This document shows, piece after piece, positions 25,219 through 38,859 of a DNA stretch of 64,000 nt; the stretch's first letter is position 1, and each line of letters opens with the position of its first letter. Location of the stretch: positions 62,001 through 126,000 of the forward strand of contig CAJNOP010000491.1 in assembly GCA_905250075.1 (NCBI GenBank), given 5' to 3'. The translations under genes and the position numbers were made by a program. Source of the stretch: Rotaria sp. Silwood1. Taxonomy: Eukaryota > Rotifera > Eurotatoria > Philodinida > Philodinidae. A model generated the notes under the pieces. The model made no database searches. It was not told the origin of the DNA and worked only from the letters and a program-made list of their open reading frames with translations.

Positions 25219-27930
25219 CTATAAAATAAAAAACAAAAAAAAAATGAAGTTATAATCATCAAAAACAAAAGCATATGCATTCATTCTAGCATACTAATAT
25301 TAATATAATCAAAAGAAAATATAAGTAAAAAAAAAAAACGAAATAACCATAATAATAGTAACCTCAATTCGCAAATAAGATGATTGTAAGCTATGACTAG
25401 AAAAAGAAGAAGAAAAAAAAAAGGGAATAAAGCCAATGATTCATTTCCACGTCATCGTACAACGTAGTAACGAGTGAATAAACCAATTTATCAAGATAAC
25501 TCTACTTATTTCATCATCTTTTTTTTTTCATTCAAGACTATTTGCAATTCTTTGTATTTGATAAACTATGAGTAATTTTTAACCTACATATATATATAAC
25601 GAGTATAAAAATTTATTTGATATATTAAAAAAAAAACAAACTTAAAATTACCTTTATTTATTTTTCCTTGAAATAAAATTAAATAAATAGATCAAATCGA
25701 AAATTTGGTTATTACAATGATAGTATAGTACCAAAGAAAATAATCTAACACGCTATTTATTAACGAGTGAAAGAAATGGTTACTACAATAGGGATCTTTA
25801 TTGTAGAGATGCTTTTGTATAGAAAGAAAAAAAAAGAGAGAGAGAGAAAAGAAACAGACAAGAGAACGATAAGAAATTCCATATATATCCTAACATCGTG
25901 TACCGGAGGAAGGGAGGAATATCAAACCTTCGACTATTTATTAACCAATCAATGAACGCCAATCGAAATACTATATATATTAGCCTCCTTTGTTCATTTA
26001 TTGATAATATTTATCTATTCAATAATTATTCTTTTAAAAAAAATAAAAGAAATTCTAAATTTATTTGATTACAAAAAAAAAAAAACATGTTCATTGTTCT
26101 TGCATATTAGATTGATCATTTGACCTCTATAACATTATTCTATTTATTTTTAACACTTATATTCAAATCGATGCACCAATCGAATATAAATATATACATA
26201 TATATTGAACTAATTAATGGATTGATTCTCTTTTTTTTTTTTTTTTTTTCTTTCTTCGAAGATATTTGATCTATTGACTAATATAGATGATTCATTATTT
26301 ATTTGGCTGTTTTACATCCGAAGCTATTAATATATACTTCGTCGCGTCATTGTATAAATGCGTTAAAAAGAAAAAAAAACTAAGATGTAGAGCAGCTTGC
26401 ATCATTCTTTTTATTCTATTTTTATCGAAGCTATTTTTATTTGAGACATTTTCTTATAACCATTAAAAAAGAGGTGTGTCTATAATGATTAATTACACCC
26501 TTCTACCACCATCTATTAATTTTTTTTTTTTTCAATATTTTATATAAATATTCTTAATATCTAACCAAAATTGAAAATATATGAACTTTAATCACTGATT
26601 CAGTCATTAAAAAAAAAAAAAAATCTTTGCATTGTATATATTCAAAATAATCATATTAAAAGACAATTGATCATTTTAATGTAATACGTAACTGTATACA
26701 TTCAAAAAAACAAAGTTTTTGTTTGTTTGATATGTATGATCATTATCTCCTTATCATTGAACAAAACTAAGACAACTAGCGCTAACTATGTTGCTCTTAT
26801 CTCAAACATATATATATTGATCTATTTTTCTTACAATCTTTCTTTAATAAAAATAAATTAAAAAAAAAAGAAAACTCGTATTTATTAATAAAAAAAAAAC
26901 AACCTTGAGTTTTCTTTGTTTGATTGATTTAAATCTCAACCAATAATTGAAAGTTAATCTCAATACGTAAAAATTCGAAGATTATTATATGTATTTCCAA
27001 TATTAGATGTCTGAAAAGAAAAAGGCAAAATATTTCACACATTTTGAAAAAAAACAAAGTTTCGTAACGATGCTCTATATATTAGAAAAAAAGTACTTTA
27101 ATTATTATAGGATTATTGAAAAGTTATTCTTATTAATAGATTCTAATTTTAAATGAAATATATTATTGAAATTTCTTTTTGTTTTGTTGTTTTAGATTTT
27201 CAATATTGTTTCTTATAAATAAATTCTTCATTAGATCATTTCTGATACATTTAATTGAGAAAATTTTCATCGAATCAACTTCAATATCTAGAAACTTGAA
27301 AAATTGCATTATAATGAATTTTATCATAAATTAAATAATCCATGAATTTGTTTGTGTATTTTTTTTTAACTCGTAATAACTTTATTTTCGTGTTATTTGA
27401 TATAAAAATCAAACGAATTAGTGTAACTTTTGAGCATGAAATAAGATGTTGATGTATTCATATAGTTTTCGAAAATATGATAGAAATAAAAGTAATACTT
27501 AGAATAAGTCTAATAATTTTAATTTGTTTATTTTTTAAATCAAGACAAGACTAATTTTTGAAAACTTCTCTGAAAAGTTTTCGTAGTCGAAAATTCTGAA
27601 TCTATAGAGATGATTTATCGATATTTCCTTGTTTAAGTTTTCGATTAGTCGAAGTTTATTTAGATGAATTTTTTATAAAACTTGATTGAAGCACAAGAAA
27701 TAGGTATTCTCTAACTAAAGAAAGAACGGACTCAAGAATTTCGATCAAACATCTGTAGATTCAGATTCGTCGACATTGAAAACTCTTTGTATTACTTTTT
27801 TATTTTCTAAAACATAATGTTGTATTAAGCGAAAGAAGAAATTGATTTGGAATAGTATAACTCTCATTTCAGGATAAGAGGTCAATTTTTTATTTTATTT
27901 TTTCAAAAATTGTATGAGTATTATGACTAA
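25219..27930. other. ACSL upstream / intergenic AT-rich region
   Basis: This is the spacer between the divergent ACSL and TMEM135-like genes. A 34-base exon-like stretch bounded by CTAG and GTTACT lies at ~25362-25395 on the minus strand. Joined to the next exon it keeps the frame open, so it may be an earlier ACSL exon. The rest is poly-A/poly-T rich with no supported gene. Confidence 0.45.
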
Positions 27931-28564
27931 CGAGGGAAGGCCACCAACTCTTCCCTCGCTTTTGAGTCGGGACTATGTGCATCACATAGTCCCTAATGAG
28001 CTATGAAAACCCTGAAAAGAGTTCGGGTTAATAGCTTATTGCTGATGAGATATTGCATTTTTACGGTATTTATTAATAGAAAGCTGTAGTCCCCCTCAGG
28101 AATACGAGGAAAACTGATTGTCGAATTTCGACTTGAAATTTTGCATAGAGATGGGACCTAATGGAAATAGTTTATTGGGAAAGTTTCAGATCTTTTCGTT
28201 GTTCCTACCGTAAGATACGGCTATGCTAAAAGTGTACCTTTTACATCGCTCATACATATGAGAACGCTCGATGTTCGTATTTCCGGATAGGAACAACGAA
28301 AAGATTTGAAACATTCACAATAAACTATTTCCATTAGGTCCTATCTCTGTGCAAAGTTTCAAGTCGAAATTCGAAAATCAATTTTCCTCGTGTTCCTGAG
28401 GGGGACCACAGCCTTCTATTAATAAATACCGTAAAAATGCAATATCTCATCAGCAATAAGCTATTAGCCCGAACTCTTTTCAGGGTATTCATAGCTCATT
28501 ACGGACTACGTGATGCACATCGTCCCGACTCAAAAGGGAGGGAACAGTTGGTGGCCTTCCCTCG
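27931..28564. mobile_element. 634-bp palindromic element with TAA duplication
   Basis: The two ~290-bp arms are close reverse complements around a centre near 28240. The ends are CGAGGGAAGGCCACCAACT and its complement, flanked on both sides by TAA (27928-27930 and 28565-28567). A 3-bp T-A-A duplication is typical of PIF/Harbinger elements. No open frame is present. Related palindromes occur at 45901-46510 and, decayed, at 63465-63830. Confidence 0.8.
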
Positions 28565-28567
28565 TAA

Positions 28568-29081
28568 GTTTTATCACGAAAAATATATTTGAAGTTTTTA
28601 AATCTACAATTTTTCTTATTTCTTAAGTTTATAGGTAGTCTTACAATGAGTGTATTAACAAAAAAAAACCAATACGATCAATATTGATGGTTTTCATTCT
28701 ATCTTTCTTTTTTTATTTCTAATACACATTTAATAGTATTAGTATGTTACTTTTTTTTCTATATGTAATAGACTTAATCCATGATTTTATCGATCAATTT
28801 CTTTTGCTATAATATTTTATTATATAAAATCAAGTATCAACAGATATAAAGAAAATGAGACACCTATTTGTACTATGTGTTTCAAGTTGTTATGATAAAT
28901 CCTAAATTATTTTATCTCATTCTGTATTTGTATTGATATTACTCATACATCAACTCAGTGTATTTCAATTCGATTTTGATTACGATCACCTATCATTCAA
29001 TTAATAAAAGAAAGAATTTCAAATTTGACTATTGCAGATCTACATATAATCGAATAAATGACACAATAAAATTTTTAGATA
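28568..29081 (+). other. Upstream region of the TMEM135-like gene
   Basis: AT-rich, without an open frame. It ends in AATTTTTAG at 29078, three bases before the start codon, which is a 3' splice-site-like sequence. Confidence 0.45.
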
Positions 29082-32000
29082 ATGCCTGTGCAATCACGTT
29101 CAATATTACCTTATCAATGTAATCAAGTAATTCATCCATGGCATGAAAATTGTATTGAAGCAACATGGTTACTTGGAAAATCATCATTTAGAGAATCATT
29201 TAAAATTTATTGTGTTCTATATGCAGTAAATATTATTTATTTTACAAAAAAAAAAAATTTTTTTCTTTATTTATTATTCAGGTTACAGGACTTATAAAAT
29301 TAAGAAAAATTAAAACATTAAAACAATTACGTCAATTATTAATTGATTTAATTACTGAAACAATACAATCAACAATTTTTCTTGGTATACAAGGATTACT
29401 TATTTTACCTACTTGTTGTTCTGGCAGGTAAAAAATATTTGATATAAATTTATTTATGTATATATATATATATATAGAAAAATATTTGGTCATATAAGTT
29501 ATTATAAAATGTATTTTCAAATAATATTTTGTACTTTACCTGCAATTTTAATTGAACGTAAACAACGGTAAATGATAAAAATATTATAAAATAATTTTAA
29601 TTATTATTAATTTTTAGACGTGGTGCTTTAGCTCTTTACATGACTAATTTAGTAAGTTTTTTTTTGTCTTATTAATCTTTTATTATATTTTATGCAAAAA
29701 AATAATAGGCAGTTGAACTTTTATTTAAAATGGCTGTTGATCGAAAAATATTTTCACCACTTCATAATGGAGAAGTAAGATTTTTGTTATTTAATTATAG
29801 ATTTTTTAATTTAAAATGTTTTGTTTTCTAGATACTTATTTTTGCTATAGCTTCAGCAATTTATACATTTATTCTTAAGTAGGTGAGCATTTTTAAAAAA
29901 ACTATATATTTGAATGAATTATTTATTCTTTTTTTGTATTTATCTATTTATTTAGAACAACATCCGATCATAAACATAATACTTTAGTATTTTCTGTTAT
30001 TAAGTATGTATAGATATTTATAATCATATTTAAATTGATTAAAAAAAAAGGAAAATAATTATGATTTCAAAAATTTCATTAGATTATTACCTATTGAAAT
30101 TTATGTTAAGAATAATCAAAAGAAAAAGCAGAGTACAAAATTACTCTTCAAATGACTTAGAAATTGGTCATCGAATAGAATATTCTTTATTCAATAACAA
30201 AAACTCAACTTTCAATTTATTAGAATTCGACTCAGCTTAGAATAGCATTATATTTCTTTTTGACAGTTGTTAGTGTAATCCATCTGGGATTAATATACAA
30301 AAAATACAATGCAGTTGTTGTTACTAATCAGATAGAGATGATGTTATTCTATCTATTTTAGGACACTATACTTTTAAGAATGCAATAAGAAAGTATTTCT
30401 ATATGTTATAACGAGACATTATTGATATACAGAATACGAGAAGTATATCAACAACATTTGTGACATATCCATGATTTTGTCTATCAGAAACGGAAGTCCA
30501 GATTTTTACTTCTATATAATGAATTTTAAATCGTTGACTATTTTTAGTTACACTATTTCACTTCAATAATACTCCAGACACTTAATCCTTTAAGTATCAT
30601 GACTCAGCTAATGAATGAAATTTCTTTGAGAGTTTGTATTAAATATGGACAGTATGCATTGTTGATATTTTCATCAAAACTTTTTAAAAAAATCTTTAAA
30701 GTCATTTTCGATCATCCCCGTGGGGAGTACGGGTGTGGGTCGAAATTCGATTGAGAATTGTCGCTATATCAACCTTTGGAATATCACTACGAGCCACTCC
30801 TAACTTGGTTCCAACACGGAAAATCGAAATATTTTGCGGACCACAAAAAGACATGGTTCGCTCTCCTTATTTTTAGAATAGAAGTGGTATTCCAAAGATT
30901 CGTCAGACTTACTACCTGAGTGACCTCATTAGGGTGATAACTGTTATATAGATGTATGCACCGAAGTCTCTTCTATGTCATAGAGAAAACCTTAGATGCA
31001 AAATTTATTTAAGAAATTTCGACAAAAAAATCAGATTTCTTCACATAAGGAACCTTCCTTGCAGAAAGGAATTAAATTCAAATCCTTCTGAGTGTGATCC
31101 GATTAAACTCTAGTTTTTAGAGACATATATGTAGAGTGTGTACAAGTCACCGAATACGAAAAACACAAAAAAGTATTTCGTACCTTTCAGTTGATAATTC
31201 AATTTCAATTAAAGAATTTTTAAGAGTATATTTTACTATATTTTTTTCATTGTAAGGATAAGTCAACAAGAATATTTATTATAGAAAACAAGTCGAGACT
31301 TTTCGAACTTCCGTTTTGTACTTTGAATTTTGTTATTCAATTTATTGTTTTTTTATCTAACGATTATCAAATTTTATAGAGTAAAAAACATTGATGACTC
31401 TTTTGTCGTCATAAAAAAGGAAAAAAAAACAGAAAAGCATTATAAGTTACATACATAGATTTTGTATGATTTTCGCCGAATACATATATCAATAGTCATA
31501 AATCATTTTCTCTTTCTTTTTATTGTCTTAGGTCATTGATTGGTAAAGAAGAATGTGCACCATCATTATCAGTTGAATTAATATCTAAATCAAAAGAAAA
31601 ATCAATATATTTTACATTATTTTATAAATATATAAAAATTATTAAACATTGGTCATTAATTCAAAATAAAAATCATCCAATATGTATTCATAAATATCAT
31701 TGTTTGATACATATTCTTCTGGTTTGAAACAAAAAAGAAATTTTTGAATATATTGAAAAGGAAGATTAATTTTATTTATCTTTAGGGTTTTCTCAAACGT
31801 TTTCTAGTCGGTGTATTAATACAAATGATATTACATTTGACAACATCACCTATTCAATTTTTACAACATCCAATATTATTTTTTTCGACATTATATAAAA
31901 AAGGATTTAGTTTGGGAAAATTTCTTAGTTTTTATTCAGCAATTTATCGAGTAAAATTAATTTCTTTTGTTGTAAAAAAAATTTTTTTTTTTTGAATTCT

Positions 32001-32460
32001 TCTAGTTAATTAGTTGTTTATTACGTAATATATTAAAATATGATCGACCTGAACATGGTCTTATAGCTGGTTATTTAGCTGGATTTTCTATGATATTTTA
32101 TAAAAGTTCAACATTAGCTATGTATATCATGGGAAAATTACTTGAAGTTAGTTTTTATAAAATCAGTATTTTTATTTTTTTTTGTTTTTTTGGTTATAGA
32201 GTATCTATTTTAAATGTGCTCATAATGGAAAAGTACCAATAATTCCATATTTTGATTCAATTTTATATGCTTTATCAACAGCACTTGTTCTTCATGCAGC
32301 TATTGTTGAACCACAAGCAATGCGTCCAGGTTATTATAAATTTCTTGAACGTTTAGCAGGTGGATATTTTTCACAAGTTAATCGACCTATGATGGATTGT
32401 TATGGTGTATGTTCATCGAAACTTTTTCCAAATTATAAATTACCATTAATGAAAAAATGA
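29082..32460 (+). CDS. TMEM135: TMEM135-family multipass membrane protein
   Basis: The family acts in peroxisomal and mitochondrial membranes in lipid and cholesterol handling and organelle dynamics. Eleven exons join in frame: 29082-29225, 29282-29427, 29478-29567, 29618-29651, 29709-29774, 29832-29878, 29956-30003, 31532-31721, 31786-31950, 32006-32146, 32200-32460. The product is 443 residues, against 458 for the human protein. Conserved blocks in order: an N-terminal Cys-containing segment (HPWHENCIEATW), LPAILIERKQRRGALALYMTNLA, HNGEILIFAIASAIY, IGKEE, the GFLKRFLVG...QMIL block, then HGLIAGYLAGFSMIFYKSST and KVPIIPYFDSILYALSTA. Several hydrophobic segments fit a multipass protein. Intron 7 is 1.5 kb and repeat-bearing; the others are ~50-60 bp. 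A 3' splice-like AG lies three bases before the ATG. Confidence 0.93.
30700..30920. repeat. Imperfect inverted repeat in TMEM135 intron 7
   Basis: CCTTTGGAATATCACTA near 30774 pairs with AGTGGTATTCCAAAGATT near 30885. The interval is less AT-rich than its surroundings. It is probably an old transposon fragment; ends are unclear. Confidence 0.4.
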
Positions 32461-33699
32461 CATTTTATTATTTACTTATGCTGTGCGTTTGTTTTTTTTT
32501 TGGTTTTTAAAAAAAAAAAAAAAAAAAAAGGAAAAAATAATGCATTTAATTTTTTTTTTTTTATTGAAGTAATTATAAATTTTCAAGGAATCGAACAAAA
32601 TATCAAAAATCTATTATATCGAAATGTTTTTTTTTTTTTTTTATTATTGAGAATAATAATAGCTAAAAATAAACATCAATCATTAAAATCTTTTTTTTTT
32701 TTTATATTTTCATTATATAAAAGAAAACATGCATTTTTCTAAAGAACAATAAAAAATATATATATATATTAAGTATTGAAAAATCGATAGTTTTAGATTT
32801 ATTCTTTTCCCAATACTTGTGTTTATTAATATTTGAACAGATAGATTCTATATTACACATCTATTCAAATTATTATCAGTACTCATAAAAGTTAACAGTA
32901 TAACAGTAATAACTTATGAGTTAGAGAACAACTATCAGTATTCTGCAGTATGACGACAGTCGCAAGATAGCTGATTATTTACATATCAAATTATCATAGA
33001 GTTTTTTTGGTCCCTATCGAGACGGCACTGGTATAGGACATATTGTACCTAACGACCTACCGATAATTTTCATTTGATTTGAATTACATGAGATTTTTTC
33101 TCGATTGATTAAATTCTTTCTATTTTGTTAAAAGCCACATTTAATTCTATGTCTTAAAATCTTTAATAATCACATAAGATTCTTACGATAAAATTCAATT
33201 AATACGATTCTTTTTCTTTTTCCAAAATCAAGAAAAAAAAAACTAACTATTATCATATCAAATGAAATTTTTTGTTTAGTCAATGTATGATAAAACAAAA
33301 AAAAGATGTTGTGTCATCAAACTAGGTGCAAGAAAGAAGTAGATGATTCAATCTTAATATTTTCGAACTTAATTTTAGTACTTTATCAAAAGTTCATTTA
33401 AAAAAAAATTATGATCAAAGTTTTCTATCTTATATTACATACTTTTAGGTCATATGATAAAAGAAAAAGATAAGAATTTCTTTTTTTTTTTTGATTGAGT
33501 TACAAAACCATTTTATTCTTGCTCAATATGATCATAAACAAGTTGTTTTCATATCTTATGAAGAAAAATGATTACATTATACACTATATTAATAAAAAAA
33601 AAACGGAAATAAAAATTCTAACGAAAATATTTTCTTTTATTTCACATATTGCATATGCATCAATATCGATGCTTATGTACAAGAAGAAAAAAAAGAAAT
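32461..33699. other. Convergent intergenic region
   Basis: This is the shared 3' side of the TMEM135-like gene and the minus-strand gene ending at 33700. AATAAAAAATAT at ~32747 is a plausible polyadenylation signal for the TMEM135-like gene. The rest is long A/T runs with no gene seen. Confidence 0.5.
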
Positions 33700-34464
33700 T
33701 TAATCATTTTGTTTATCAATTGTTTGATTAAATACATATTTAATAAGCCAATCGGCACATTTAACAACTGCTGTTTCAAGATATCGTTCAAATTCTTCAT
33801 CTATAGGAATATTTTCTTCATCTTCTTCAGTTTCATATGTTTGAAGATCATTATTATTATTTATTTTTTCTATTGTATTATTATGTATTTGAATTTGTGA
33901 AGGTTTTTTTCTTAATATAGTTTTTTTTTGTTGTTCATTTAATGTTAATGAACTTTGTCGATCATTATATAATTGACGATTTTGTCGTCGATTAATATCA
34001 GGTATTTTACCACATGGTAATGATTTATTTTTACATGATCTGACAGCAGTTGGTGATGTTATTGTAGGAGGATTTGATGGTATTTGATGTTGTTTATTAC
34101 TTTCATTGGATGCTTGATAACCTGGCCATAATAATGATGGTTGATTAATATTTGTTGATAAAACAGATGAACGAGGTGGAAGACGTTTAGGAATACGATC
34201 AAGACGTAAATCTTTACTACGATCAACTAATCTTTCAGGAGTTAAAACAGAAATATCTGTTCTAGAATTTGTAACACCACCATTATAACCAAAATTTAAT
34301 CGACGAATATCAGTATAATCATGATCATTAGGTAATGGTGTAAGACGAGTTTTACGTGCTTGAATTGCTCTTATTTTATTGCTAACAGCTATTGGAGAAG
34401 CATTAAAAACCATTGATGAATAATTCTTAGTTGGAAAAACAACTGGTTGTGATGAAACGTTCAT
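33700..34464 (-). CDS. Hypothetical basic, disordered protein with conserved-looking C-terminus
   Basis: A 254-residue product read from ATG at 34464. This start follows a TTCTTATAG acceptor-like site ending at 34472, so a longer upstream reading is likely 5' intron or leader. The protein is rich in Ser, Asn, Arg and Pro. It has a short pattern RRLNFGYNGG, a basic stretch (KKTILRKKPSQIQ) and an acidic run (TEEDEENIPIDEEF) leading into the amphipathic segment FERYLETAVVKCADWLIKYVF at the C-terminus, the part most likely to be a conserved domain. I do not recognise the family. No membrane helix or signal peptide. Single-exon coding, in a conserved gene block, tail-to-tail with TMEM135. Confidence 0.65.
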   Translation of the reverse strand: MNVSSQPVVFPTKNYSSMVFNASPIAVSNKIRAIQARKTRLTPLPNDHDYTDIRRLNFGYNGGVTNSRTDISVLTPERLVDRSKDLRLDRIPKRLPPRSSVLSTNINQPSLLWPGYQASNESNKQHQIPSNPPTITSPTAVRSCKNKSLPCGKIPDINRRQNRQLYNDRQSSLTLNEQQKKTILRKKPSQIQIHNNTIEKINNNNDLQTYETEEDEENIPIDEEFERYLETAVVKCADWLIKYVFNQTIDKQND

Positions 34465-37400
34465 AGAAGATCTATAAGAAAGATCTATTATATTTTTCTT
34501 GATAGGAATTATAGAAAAAAAAAAAAAAAACAAAAGATGAATTACAAAACTGTCAAGTAAACCACTTTTTTTTTGTTTCTCCTTTTTATATATTTTGCGA
34601 AAAGAAAAGAAAAAAAATCGAGGACAAAGATATCATGATTATCTCGAACAGATAAATAAATACATTTAATTAATTTAGGAACTATTACCTTTTATCTTCT
34701 TGAAAAAAATTACGGCTAGACTATTCTTGATGATATAGTAATAAACTATAACGACAATAACAAATTTTATTGTCAGAAAATACTAAGGATTATGTCTGTA
34801 AGAAACTCAAAAACACAAATTATTATACTTCTATGAATTTTTTTTTTTTGATAGACAGAAGTGAGCTATATAAAGTACGAACTTGTTTTTTTTCATATGA
34901 CTCAAATGAAAAAAATTCATCGAAAAAGAGGATTCTAACGACACTTCTTTTGTTTTTTTTTCCCCATGTTTAACATCATTGTAATAAAGATAAATAACAA
35001 AAATAAACCATGTTACAGGTAATATTGATCAGCTGTTCTCATAGTAACTATTATAATTGTCCAACAAAGATTAAAAACAAAGTTGTAAAAGTATGTAGAC
35101 AACTATTATATCAACATGAGAAAGTAAAAAGAAAATATAAAGTAATTTCTATTTTGGATTTCTTCATTTTTTTTTTGTCTTCTCTTTTTTCTCAATTAAT
35201 TTTTCTTTTGTATTACTAGTCATGTCTACATTATTACAGTTCTCTTCATATGCATCTATACATATATATAATTGTAAAGTAGAATATGAAACAGCAAAAA
35301 AAATCATCATGTCACTTACGCATATAGATAACCAACAAAAAGTATTAAACAAGAATCGATTGCCTAGTAAGTAAAAACAAATGAATAATAAAAACTTGAT
35401 TTTAACCTTGAAATAATATTTCAAAAAAAAAAAAAAAAACTCATTTTTCTTTAACTATTCTGTCAAGTATTTTGCTCTTGAAAATAGTAGATGTAAAATC
35501 ATCATATTCTTATGTTATTATTTACACGGATACCAATTATTGTTGTTTTTGCTTCTACTCGACTATATATGTCTAATAGACAATAGAGAAGTAACGAAAA
35601 TGTTCTATTTCAGTAATATATTAAAATTATCTTTTGATCATAAAAGTTCAATGCTAATATACATAAGAATTCGAGTATCAACTCAAGTTACTCTATCGTT
35701 TGTCTTTTTATTCTTATCGAATATTTCAAAAAGAATGTAAATAGATGACTCGTTGAAATAACCTTGCTGTTCAGTGGCCTCTTTTCTTTCTTTCTTTCAT
35801 TTTTACCACTTTTTCTATATGAATTTTGCTATTTCGACTTTTATTTGTTTTTTCTTAAAGAATAAAGTAATCAAAGACATAATGTAAATTACGTCTGGTA
35901 TTCTATCATTAATCTAAATCATTAAATTAATAAAAACAAAGGTAACAGATCGAATCGATATTTATACATTTTGTTTTTTATAATTCAATAATAAATTATA
36001 TAAATCGTCACTATTGATACAAAACTATATAGATAAAAATTTTCTACATAAGATTATAATGTAAATAAAAATTTTCTAAGAATTTTAACAATCAAACTTT
36101 TAAAAACTAATGATAAATAATTCTAGAGAATGACTTGTCATACAAACTTGAATAATGAATATTTGAGACTTGCTTCAAATAGAATCAAACATTAAATAAT
36201 AGTGAAAGAAAGAGAGAGAGCGAACAAGTAAATGTAAAAGAAAAAAAGAGATTACAAATTTCAATCGGCACCGACAGAGTAAAAGAAAATGTAACTCTCT
36301 TTCCTTCTTCGTCTTGTTCATCCACATCAACATATAAATAAAATGAAAACAATATTATTGTGTTTTTTTTTTTATATATGCATAAATACATGTTTTTCAG
36401 CGAATCTTTATTCAAACGATAATTCAAAGATTTTGTTTTTTTCTAATATTTTAATAACTCTTATAGATCCGAGAATAAAACTTAAATGAATATTATTTGA
36501 TATATACTTAAAGATAAGTATTATATATATATGGGATTTTACATTTTACTTTAACCATTATTAGAGATAATAAAAAGAATTTGAATACATAGAAAAAAAA
36601 AGGAATTCCTATCGATAAAAATTTTTTTTTTTTTTTTTTTATGTCAATATGTCTCCTTGAATGTCATATTAAACTGTTTTTTTTGAATTACAAACAATTT
36701 ATTTATTCAATGATTTATTATTAAAAAAAAAAAATCCTTAATGTTACAATCAATATTTTTCGGAATGTAAACGATTAAGAATAATTTTATAATTGACATA
36801 ATGTAGATAAGAATTCAAAATAGTTATTTGATAGGTGGGCTTTTTACCGGATTAGTATTTAAGTATTTCTTTTATCGATGTGATTAATAGGAATATTTTT
36901 ATTTTTCGATACTTAAACATATTTCAAAAAAAAACCCGGTCTAATAGCAAAGCTTTCTGATAGATTTTTTTTTATCACGTTTATTACTAAAACAATGTTC
37001 AATTCATGAATTATTCTCGTTAAATAACTTTTTTTACGGTCAACAAGAAAAATTATTCATGTCAAATTTTTGATGTTAATGCATTTGTATTTTTTTTTAT
37101 TTTATATATGATTGAATAGTAAGTTAACTGAGAATATATGGTTTTTCAGTTTTTTTTTTTTATTGTAATTAGCTTTTACAAACAATTTTTCAGTCTCTTT
37201 AGGTGGCCTACTTTTTTCTGGAAAAAAAACTTAGGTCAACTTTCGATAACCTATACGTTTCTAACCTTTCTTTTACTTCCTTCGAGTTTTAAAATTGTCT
37301 ATTTTTAATTCAGAATGAAAACTTGAGTCTAAAAGACGTATCTCGATTTACCTTAGAGTCAGCTTCACACGCGAAAGTTATGACAAACAATTGTAAAAGT

Positions 37401-38859
37401 CGAACGAACTGAAAGAAAATTTTAAAATTTATAGGTCATCGAAAGATGACTTGTTTTTTTTTCTATTAAACAAAAGTAGGCCATCGGAAAAAAATGAAAT
37501 ATAATACTTAAAAGCTCATTAAAAATAACTGAAACCTATATATTCTTCATTAGCTCATTACGTTCTTTTTAATCAAATATATATATATGTACAAAAGAAA
37601 ATCAAAGTCTACTGCAATTTTGTATTTTCAGCATCTTATCTAAAGCCATTATTTAACTATGAATTATGCAGACAATTTATACTAATAGACTATACTTACT
37701 ACGATAATTTTGATGAAAACCGCGACTTAAATGTACGAGCTTCAACAGAGATATAACTGCTGCATTATTTTCTTCAAGTATAATAACTATTTTGACTGCT
37801 ACAGTATATTTTTGACAATGTAAAACCTTGTAATAAGTACATTTGGCTATAGATAAAATTAATAATTTGTTATTTATCAAATTCAATTTTTGCGAATATT
37901 AAAAAGAATCGACCTGATTGTATTCGAAATGTGACAAAAAAAAAATAACTATTGCCCTTAATTTACACATTGAATAATGTATACAAAATATTTTCTATGA
38001 TTGTATTTTTTGTAATATTTATGTAATGGAAACTAGACATTAATATATACGATATAGTTTGATATGTGATTTTAAAAAAAAAATTAGAGATATTATTTTT
38101 TTGTGTGTCATATTGTCCGGAAAAAAAAGAATATTCGAGTTTGATTTGCAGAACACTTGTCTTCTTTACTACTTACAATAATTTTTTTCCAACATAATGT
38201 AACTTGGTAAGGTTTGTCATATACTTTATCTTTACTTTTCTTATCATTTATTTTGAGCAAACAAAACAGCAACAACAACAAAAAAAACAAGAAACTTATC
38301 ATCTTGACGTATCAATTCGAAGAATTTTAAAGGAATACGTAGATTTTTATATTACACATAACATATTCTTGCTTAATATCATTTATATAGTTATAATTAA
38401 AACTATTAAATACAAATGAAAAATTTTCATGTTACTGTTCGATTGATGATTTTCAATAGTAAAGTTTCTTTTTTTTTTTGCAAACTAAATGAAAACTTGT
38501 AATTTATTTAACATCAAATGATGGAAAAGTGAACAAAAAGAAATAATTTTTCTTTTTTTAAGATTAGCTAAACGCTCAATCGTTCACTTCTTTTGATATA
38601 CAGACATTGCGCTTGATATTGATAATAAAGAATTTTGATCTGAACCTACAGCTTCCTCTTTGAAAGGAAGCATGAATTGAACAATGCTTGTTTGTTTTTT
38701 TGTTTACAGACCAAGACTTATCTTTTATTCATGATGATTTACTTTAAAAATAATTATTTCTTCTCGTTAGAAAAATTCTGACGAATATGCCTATATGTAA
38801 ATCATAATATAGATCAATTGCTATAATCTATTGTTTATTTGTATTCTAACACATATTTT
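34465..38859. other. Large AT-rich gene-poor stretch
   Basis: About 4.4 kb between the minus-strand gene starting at 34464 and the end of PGS1. It consists of long A/T homopolymers and short open frames (for example 35010-35219, 35164-35424, 36185-36427, 37677-37886) without recognisable domains. Upstream exons or regulatory DNA of the gene at 33700 may be here. No RNA gene was recognised. Confidence 0.5.
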
